Below, in pieces: positions 1 to 4,191 of a stretch of DNA of 6,304 nucleotides. Every line of letters starts with the position of its first letter. Position 1 is the first letter of the stretch. The notes below the pieces were generated by a model, which searched no databases, was not told the DNA's origin, and saw nothing but the letters and a program-made list of their open reading frames with translations. This DNA is from Candidatus Fermentibacteraceae bacterium (GTDB lineage Bacteria > Fermentibacterota > Fermentibacteria > Fermentibacterales > JCC-6), in NCBI GenBank assembly GCA_029932015.1, contig JAOZQW010000068.1, positions 3,439 through 9,742 on the forward strand, in the 5' to 3' direction. A program made the translations under genes and the position numbers.

Positions 1-453
1 ATCTCAACAGCTCGATCAACCCTGCAGAGCAGCAACACTACAGGTGATGTGAGAGGAAACTTCATCCTGCTGGTTTCGGATTGCGCGCCGGAACCTCTGC
101 CAGACAATTGTAGAGATCCTTACGAGAGCGAGCTGTATGCCAGTGTTCGAAAACAGGCCAGGATGTGCAGCAGTGCCGGGATACCCATTCTTGTGATCGA
201 TCCATTGAATTACCCGTCACTGAAGAGCCCGGAGGAGATGCCCGGACGGCGCCTGGGAAGATACATCGAGAAAGTGACGAGGGGCATGCTGCTTCACATC
301 CCATCGAAAATACTCGATAAGGAGAATATTATCATCCGAACGCTCAATTCCATGGCTGGCGGGAATGAACACAAGGGCGTTTCTCGCAGTCTGAGCGGGG
401 AGATCGAGAATTATTCCAGTGTTGCCCGATCTCGAAGAGTGGATGGCTTCTGA
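1..453 (+). CDS. 3' part of a VWA-like (Mg-chelatase ChlD-type) protein, 5' truncated by window edge
   Basis: The frame is open from base 1 to the TGA at 451-453, so about 150 residues are visible and the true start probably lies upstream. The segment around residues 20-27 (NFILLVSD) is a hydrophobic strand ending in Ser-Asp. A helix with alternating Ala and Arg residues follows, then a second strand (GIPILVIDP, about residues 60-68), and then a helix with RLGRYIEKVTRGMLLHIP. That order matches the last half of a von Willebrand factor A fold as found in ChlD/BchD-like proteins, where the equivalent text is LLTDG, AGI-VIDT and LA-GG-Y-L. The roughly 45 C-terminal residues are polar and match nothing I recognise. 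A GTG at 49 is an alternative start: it overlaps the TGA at 50-52 that closes frame 2, but it would leave only half a fold. The stretch between residues 1 and 20 is shorter than expected for ChlD, so the assignment is tentative. Function in the cell is unknown. Confidence 0.5.
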   Translation: MSTARSTLQSSNTTGDVRGNFILLVSDCAPEPLPDNCRDPYESELYASVRKQARMCSSAGIPILVIDPLNYPSLKSPEEMPGRRLGRYIEKVTRGMLLHIPSKILDKENIIIRTLNSMAGGNEHKGVSRSLSGEIENYSSVARSRRVDGF

Positions 454-528
454 TCATCCGGGCCCCCTTCCCTACCCCCCACAACATTCCGATATCCTTT
501 TCCATCATACCGCCCCGAATCATGAAGG

Positions 529-555
529 TGCAGTGTTCATATCCTATGAACTGCA
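529..555 (+). repeat. Bulged hairpin in the intergenic region
   Basis: TGCAG (529-533) and TTCATA (536-541), separated by a two-base bulge (TG), pair with TATGAA (545-550) and CTGCA (551-555) around a three-base loop, giving eleven base pairs. No run of T follows, so it is not a standard intrinsic terminator. It may be an RNA structural element or a protein site; its role is unknown. Confidence 0.45.
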
Positions 556-582
556 GGCACGAGTAAATGGAATACCCTGAAC

Positions 583-611
583 TTGCCATCCTGCTGTAAA
601 TCAGCTATTCA
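583..611 (+). promoter_or_regulatory. Weak sigma-70-like promoter candidate
   Basis: TTGCCA (583-588) resembles a -35 box (TTGACA) and lies 17 bases before TATTCA (606-611), a poor -10 match that sits within an A+T-rich patch. The position would give a transcript starting near 618, upstream of the small membrane peptide. The -10 match is weak, so this is only a candidate. Confidence 0.22.
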
Positions 612-660
612 TAAATTAGAAAAGGATACTGCCCCGACTTCTGATACCTGAAGCGCAGTT

Positions 661-666
661 GGAGGT
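661..666 (+). promoter_or_regulatory. Strong ribosome binding site for the 27-residue peptide
   Basis: GGAGGT lies six bases before the ATG at 673. This near-perfect match to the anti-Shine-Dalgarno sequence is the main reason for accepting such a short reading frame as a gene. Confidence 0.7.
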
Positions 667-672
667 AATTTG

Positions 673-756
673 ATGGTATCCTTGATCCTGGTAGTGCTAA
701 GTGCAATTCTTCTTCTGTACGCCATTATCACGGCGATACACGGGCGTAGGTACTAG
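673..756 (+). CDS. 27-residue single-span membrane peptide
   Basis: The reading frame starts at ATG 673 and stops at TAG 754-756. It has an ideal ribosome binding site, GGAGGT, six bases upstream. About residues 3-22 are almost wholly hydrophobic (SLILVVLSAILLLYAI and onward), enough for one membrane-spanning helix, and the end is basic (HGRRY), which would favour a cytoplasmic C-terminus by the positive-inside rule. Size and build recall tiny membrane subunits such as KdpF, but no kdp genes are in the window and the likeness is weak; it could equally be a regulatory micropeptide. It lies 46 bases before the STAS-like gene on the same strand and may be cotranscribed with it. It is too short to be found by usual length cut-offs. 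I do not assign a function. Confidence 0.6.
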   Translation: MVSLILVVLSAILLLYAIITAIHGRRY

Positions 757-802
757 CCGCTACCATCAGTGCTGGAATGGCAATGCAGCAGGAAGACGTG
801 AG

Positions 803-1180
803 ATGCCGTATACAGTTGAATATGATCAGGAGAGTGAGTGTATTCTTGTTCAGGTTCAGGGCTATTTCGAACTCTCGCTTCTTCAGCAAATGGTGCCCGA
901 AATAGCGATGTGTCTCAAGAAGAATGGATGCAGTCGTGTCCTGAATGATCTGCGTTCCGCGATGCTGACCGACTATGTCACTGATATCTATAAGATCCCT
1001 GAATCCGTCCGGAAGGCTGGAGTCTCCCGTGAGATCAAGAGAGCGCTTCTGGTTACCGAGATCACCCCTGAGTTCCGATTCCTGGAAACTTCCTTCATAA
1101 ACAGGGGCAACATCGTTCGATTGTTCACCAATATCGACAAGGCCAGGAAGTGGCTCTCTGAAAGCAGTGCAGATCTCTGA
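803..1180 (+). CDS. STAS/SpoIIAA-like domain protein, 125 residues
   Basis: The ATG at 803 is chosen because AGGAAG (790-795) lies seven bases upstream and the protein then begins directly with the first strand of the domain; an in-frame ATG at 701 would add 34 residues of unlikely composition. The layout fits the SpoIIAA-like / STAS-SEC14 small-domain family: strands at about residues 3-20 (YTVEYDQESECILVQVQGYF), a helix at 23-40, the VLNDLR strand (46-51), and a conserved-looking end, FRFLETSFINRGNIVRLF (91-108), followed by a WL-containing helix. The D-S/T-S-G phosphorylation motif of classical anti-anti-sigma factors is not visible, so a sigma-factor partner switch cannot be claimed. The protein is probably soluble and cytoplasmic; its partner is unknown. 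It lies 86 bases before the antiporter gene and may share its transcript. Confidence 0.7.
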   Translation: MPYTVEYDQESECILVQVQGYFELSLLQQMVPEIAMCLKKNGCSRVLNDLRSAMLTDYVTDIYKIPESVRKAGVSREIKRALLVTEITPEFRFLETSFINRGNIVRLFTNIDKARKWLSESSADL

Positions 1181-1184
1181 TATA

Positions 1185-1208
1185 GCACTCAGTATCCGTA
1201 CGGAGTGC
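1185..1208 (+). repeat. Hairpin just after the STAS-like gene
   Basis: GCACTC (1185-1190) and GAGTGC (1203-1208) pair perfectly around a 12-base loop, five bases after the stop codon at 1180. There is no following T-run, so termination is not clearly supported. It could stabilise the end of the upstream message or separate expression of the two neighbours. Confidence 0.35.
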
Positions 1209-1214
1209 CCGGAA

Positions 1215-1235
1215 TCCCTTTGGATAGTCCCTTTG
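1215..1235. repeat. Tandem 8-base direct repeat TCCCTTTG
   Basis: TCCCTTTG occurs at 1215-1222 and again at 1228-1235, a spacing of 13 bases, within the leader of the antiporter gene. It might be a binding site for a regulator, but the pair is short and could be chance. Confidence 0.25.
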
Positions 1236-1255
1236 TTCCTATTCCGCTCGAATTC

Positions 1256-1260
1256 GGAGG
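1256..1260 (+). promoter_or_regulatory. Ribosome binding site that decides the antiporter start
   Basis: GGAGG at 1256-1260 is six bases before CTG 1267. No ATG, GTG or TTG in the antiporter frame occurs between the in-frame stop (TAG 1225-1227) and this point, and no such site precedes the ATG at 1324. This supports initiation at the CTG. Confidence 0.6.
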
Positions 1261-1266
1261 TATCAG

Positions 1267-2700
1267 CTGGACTCTGACAGAAAGCTGGGGCTGGTTGCAC
1301 TGACAGCGATCATCGTCGGCTCGATGATCGGTGGCGGTGTATTCGGTCTACCCGCCAATATGGCCGCTGTCGCGGCTGCAGGCCCCATCCTGATAGCCTG
1401 GCTCATAACCGGTGTTGGAATAATTGCCCTGGCGTTCGTCTATCAGAACCTTGCCGTGCGCAGACCGGATCTGAATGCGGGAGTATACAGCTACGCGCAG
1501 GCTGGATTCGGGAACTTCATCGGCTTCAACTCAGCCTGGGGGTACTGGCTGAGTGTTCTGATTGGAAATGTATCCTATGCTCTTCTGCTCTTCAGTGCTC
1601 TGAGTTTCCTCTTCCCCGTATTTGGATCCGGCAACAACTGGCAGTCCATTCTCGGAGCTTCAGTAATGGTGTGGGTGATAAATGCGCTTGTACTCAGGGG
1701 GATGAAACAGGCGGCACTGGTCAATATCATCACAACTGTCACGAAACTGGTGCCTATCATCGTATTCCTCATCGTGGTTCTGGTCAGCTTCAAACTCAGT
1801 ACTTTCCGGCTGGATTTCTGGGGCAGGGCCAATCCTGCTCTCGGGTCGATAATGAATCAGGTAAGGAACACGATGCTGATCACATTATGGGTGTTTATCG
1901 GCATCGAAGGCGCTACCGTGGTATCAGGGAGAGCGAAGAAGCGGTCGGATATCGGAAAAGCGACAGTCATCGGAATTGCAGGAGCTCTCATCATATATCT
2001 GATGGTCTCCCTTCTATCCCTCGGGATCATGAGTCGTCCGGAGATAGCAGGGCTGAAGCAGCCATCAATGGCACTGATACTTCAGAGCATAGTGGGGCCA
2101 TGGGGGCAGGTGCTGATCTCTACCGGTCTGATCATCTCCCTTGGGGGCGCATATCTTGCCTGGTCTCTTCTTGCAGCGGAGATACCGCATGTTGCCGCCA
2201 GGAACGGACTGATGCCTAGAGTGTTCAAAGCAGAGAACTCGAATGGCTCCCCCGCATCGTCACTCTGGATCACAAACGGACTCATTCAGCTATTTCTGAT
2301 CTTGACACTCTTCGCGCACGGCACGTACAAATCCCTGTTCCTGATCGCGAGTACAGCTATCCTTCTCCCCTATTTCTTCAGTGGCGCATTCGCATGGAAG
2401 CTGGCCAGGAGCGGTGAATCCTATGCCCCGAATGAGAACCGTTCAAGAGACCTTCGAAATGGAGTGATATCTACCATCTATGCTGCCTGGCTGCTATTTG
2501 CAGCTGGACTGGACAGAATTCTGACATGTTCGATACTCTATGCTATCGGAATTATCTTCTTTGTTGTCGCACGAAAACAGCATAATGCGGAAAAGATATT
2601 CACAAGCCGGGAGAAGCTGCTTGCCATAGGTCTTGTTGCTGCAGCTGCTGCTGCGATAGTACTTATTGTAGGCGGGAGTATTAACCCTTTCGCTGATTGA
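1267..2700 (+). CDS. arcD: Arginine/ornithine antiporter, APC superfamily (ArcD type), probable CTG start
   Basis: This integral membrane protein probably exchanges external arginine for internal ornithine at the cytoplasmic membrane, feeding the deiminase encoded next. From CTG 1267 it is 477 residues long. It opens with the APC hallmark KLGLVALTAIIVGSMIGGG (residues 6-24), the broken first helix that binds the substrate backbone in this fold. About twelve hydrophobic segments follow, for example near 39-60, 158-176, 233-256, 280-305, 355-378 and 398-415, with a final one at about 450-470. FIGIEGATVVSGRAK (210-224) with Glu214 is typical of the basic amino acid/polyamine antiporter branch. 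Starting at ATG 1324 would drop 19 residues and half of helix 1. The gene ends 81 bases before arcA. Substrate is inferred from family and neighbour; another basic amino acid or polyamine cannot be excluded. Confidence 0.85.
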   Translation: MDSDRKLGLVALTAIIVGSMIGGGVFGLPANMAAVAAAGPILIAWLITGVGIIALAFVYQNLAVRRPDLNAGVYSYAQAGFGNFIGFNSAWGYWLSVLIGNVSYALLLFSALSFLFPVFGSGNNWQSILGASVMVWVINALVLRGMKQAALVNIITTVTKLVPIIVFLIVVLVSFKLSTFRLDFWGRANPALGSIMNQVRNTMLITLWVFIGIEGATVVSGRAKKRSDIGKATVIGIAGALIIYLMVSLLSLGIMSRPEIAGLKQPSMALILQSIVGPWGQVLISTGLIISLGGAYLAWSLLAAEIPHVAARNGLMPRVFKAENSNGSPASSLWITNGLIQLFLILTLFAHGTYKSLFLIASTAILLPYFFSGAFAWKLARSGESYAPNENRSRDLRNGVISTIYAAWLLFAAGLDRILTCSILYAIGIIFFVVARKQHNAEKIFTSREKLLAIGLVAAAAAAIVLIVGGSINPFAD

Positions 2701-2781
2701 TTGATGCTCTCGATCCGATACTGCTGGGTACAGCGGCCGGAACATGCTTTGATATCAACCTGATCCATGATCGGAGTTGCC

Positions 2782-4092
2782 ATGAAGGACGGATTCATAA
2801 AGGCGGAATGGGACAGGCTCAACAGGATCGTGATACATAGACCGGGAATTGAAATGTTCCTCGGGCTGCTGGAACCCTACGCTTCGCTGTACGAGAGGGT
2901 TTTCAACCGTCAGGAAGCGACCAGGGAGCATGAGTTCATGGAGCATATCCTCAAGTACCATTTCGGGGTGGAGGTCATCAGACTTGGACAGATCATCGAG
3001 AGTGAAGCCGAAAGCAATCCCGCCATCAGAGAAAAACTGATCGATCTGGCAAGAAGTACGGTTCAAGTCACTGATGATACGAAGCTGATGAAGCGGGCCA
3101 GGAGCGAATTCGAAAAGAGTCTGAGTTCATTCAGCGCGCAGGATCTGTTTCAGGTCATCGTCATGCAGATGGCAATACACGAAACGCAGAATAGAGGGAG
3201 ATCTGTTAGACAGATCCATCTGAGCATCACAGAGCGGTCACCCCTTTCAAATCTCTACTTCATGCGGGATCAGCAGTTCACGACCGATAGCGGTCTGGTC
3301 CTCTGCCGCATGGCAAAACCTGCAAGACGCTTTGAACCGGAGGTTACCAAGTTCCTCTGGCAGGATGTCCTCAATGTCCCGATCGTCCATGAAATGACTG
3401 GCTCTGCCACTATCGAGGGCGGGGAGTGGATCCCCTTCGGTGAATTCGCTCTTGTGGGGATCGGAGACCGCACGAACCGCGATGCGATAGACCAGCTTCT
3501 GTCACTGGATCTCGGTTACACTGAGATCGGAGTCGTTCATCAGGCAAAACACCCGTTGGTCGCTAGTGACCAGCCTGATCCGATGATCAATATGCACCTT
3601 GATACATATTTCGAAGTCGCCGCCAGTAATGTTGTGGTTGCCTGTATCGAACTGATCAGGGAGGCGAAAGTAGAGGTATACAGGAAGAAAGGCAACTCTT
3701 ACTCCAGAACAGATACCAACACTAACCTGTATGACTTCATCCGGACAAAAGGGTTCACAGTTGTGCCCATCACCGTCCTCGAACAGATGGCCTATGCCGC
3801 AAACTTCCTGTGCATAGAGGACGGAAGGATCCTGGCGGTTGATGTCGAGCGGGGGATAGACTCAGTTATGAAGAGTATTGCCTCGATCACAGCAGAGAAT
3901 CCGGCGAGATATGGCAGGCTGTACGAACAGGCCAAAAAGGATTACGAGGTTCTATCAAGCGAAGGACACTTCTTCCCGCATAAGCCTGAGCTGAGGAAAC
4001 TTGGTATCGATGTGTATCCGGTAGTACTTGAAAATCTTACAGGTGGCTATGGCGCAGCACATTGTATGACCTGTGCCCTGAATAGAGGTTAG
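2782..4092 (+). CDS. arcA: Arginine deiminase
   Basis: It hydrolyses arginine to citrulline and ammonia in the cytoplasm, the first step of the arginine deiminase energy pathway. ATG 2782 (436 residues) is preferred over ATG 2767 because CGGAG (2772-2776) lies five bases before it and nothing similar precedes the other. The guanidino-group-modifying fold is recognisable by IVIHRPG (16-22), NLYFMRD (157-163), RR (182-183), EGGEW (212-216), GDRT (228-231), HLD (272-274) and the end AAHCMTC (425-431). By spacing, Asn157, Phe160, Asp163, Arg182, Glu212, Arg230, His272, Asp274 and nucleophile Cys428 correspond to the catalytic and arginine-binding set of Pseudomonas ArcA as I recall it. The EGGD motif reads EGGE here. 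The length is slightly above the usual 400-420. Its position after an ArcD-type antiporter supports the call; arcB and arcC are not in view. A related amidinotransferase or dimethylarginase is less likely. Confidence 0.88.
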   Translation: MKDGFIKAEWDRLNRIVIHRPGIEMFLGLLEPYASLYERVFNRQEATREHEFMEHILKYHFGVEVIRLGQIIESEAESNPAIREKLIDLARSTVQVTDDTKLMKRARSEFEKSLSSFSAQDLFQVIVMQMAIHETQNRGRSVRQIHLSITERSPLSNLYFMRDQQFTTDSGLVLCRMAKPARRFEPEVTKFLWQDVLNVPIVHEMTGSATIEGGEWIPFGEFALVGIGDRTNRDAIDQLLSLDLGYTEIGVVHQAKHPLVASDQPDPMINMHLDTYFEVAASNVVVACIELIREAKVEVYRKKGNSYSRTDTNTNLYDFIRTKGFTVVPITVLEQMAYAANFLCIEDGRILAVDVERGIDSVMKSIASITAENPARYGRLYEQAKKDYEVLSSEGHFFPHKPELRKLGIDVYPVVLENLTGGYGAAHCMTCALNRG

Positions 4093-4128
4093 GCCGTCCA
4101 AGTATCCTGATCGAAACATCATCTCCTC

Positions 4129-4147
4129 CCACGATCACTTCCACGAT
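4129..4147. repeat. Paired CCACGAT heptamers upstream of a possible promoter
   Basis: CCACGAT occurs at 4129-4135 and 4141-4147, a 12-base spacing, close to one helical turn, so both copies would lie roughly on the same face of the DNA. They end where the extended -10 candidate begins, a suitable place for an activator or repressor. No regulator in the window is known to bind them. Confidence 0.3.
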
Positions 4148-4155
4148 GTTATACT
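4147..4155 (+). promoter_or_regulatory. Extended -10 promoter candidate for the PEP/pyruvate-domain gene
   Basis: TGTTATACT matches the extended -10 pattern TGnTATAAT at all but one base. No convincing -35 box is seen 17 bases upstream, as is usual for extended -10 promoters. Transcription would begin near 4162, about 30 bases before ATG 4192, giving the last two genes their own start separate from arcDA. Confidence 0.4.
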
Positions 4156-4162
4156 CCGGGTC

Positions 4163-4187
4163 CAGGGAATCCCCCTGCAAGAGGGAG
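4163..4187 (+). promoter_or_regulatory. Two competing small hairpins around the ribosome binding site
   Basis: CAGGG (4163-4167) can pair with CCCTG (4173-4177) around a five-base loop. The same C-run (CCCT, 4173-4176) can instead pair with AGGG (4182-4185), which is part of the ribosome binding site GAGGGAG (4181-4187) of the gene at 4192. The two pairings exclude each other, so one exposes and the other hides the site. The stems are only four or five pairs, so a real switch is unproven. Confidence 0.28.
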
Positions 4188-4191
4188 ACAA

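Larger units (their letters stand above)
493..628. repeat. 10-base inverted repeat enclosing the hairpin (493-502 and 619-628)
   Basis: TATCCTTTTC at 493-502 is the exact reverse complement of GAAAAGGATA at 619-628. In a transcript the two arms could close a long stem around the 529-555 hairpin. The arms are short and A+T-rich, so chance is a real alternative. Confidence 0.3.
454..672. other. Non-coding stretch between the VWA-like gene and the small membrane peptide
   Basis: These 219 bases hold no gene I can support. They begin C-rich (about 459-481) and become A+T-rich around 595-625. They contain a bulged hairpin (529-555), a 10-base inverted repeat (493-502 with 619-628), an imperfect 14-base direct repeat (507-520 and 626-639) and a weak promoter-like pair (583-611). 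No T-tracted terminator follows the upstream gene. The best use I can infer is a 5' leader or promoter region for the genes that start at 673. Confidence 0.5.

Noticed and set aside
441..459. GGATG/CATCC inverted repeat around the stop of the first gene as a terminator
   Set aside because: Only five pairs with a nine-base loop and a C-rich rather than T-rich tail.
522..566. 14-codon frame (starts MKVQCSYP) that could be a leader peptide, followed by a 10-codon frame starting at 567
   Set aside because: No ribosome binding site precedes either frame, and the first one overlaps the 529-555 hairpin; chance is the simpler explanation.
673..756. Naming the small membrane peptide kdpF
   Set aside because: Only length and hydrophobicity agree; the KdpF sequence pattern is not convincing and no kdpA, kdpB or kdpC gene is adjacent.
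728..1300. 190-codon open frame on the minus strand
   Set aside because: It is antisense to the STAS-like gene and crosses its end and the antiporter start; no convincing ribosome site or domain.
1671..2219. 182-codon open frame on the + strand in another frame of arcD
   Set aside because: It overlaps membrane helices of the antiporter in a shifted frame; its translation is polar and low in recognisable pattern.
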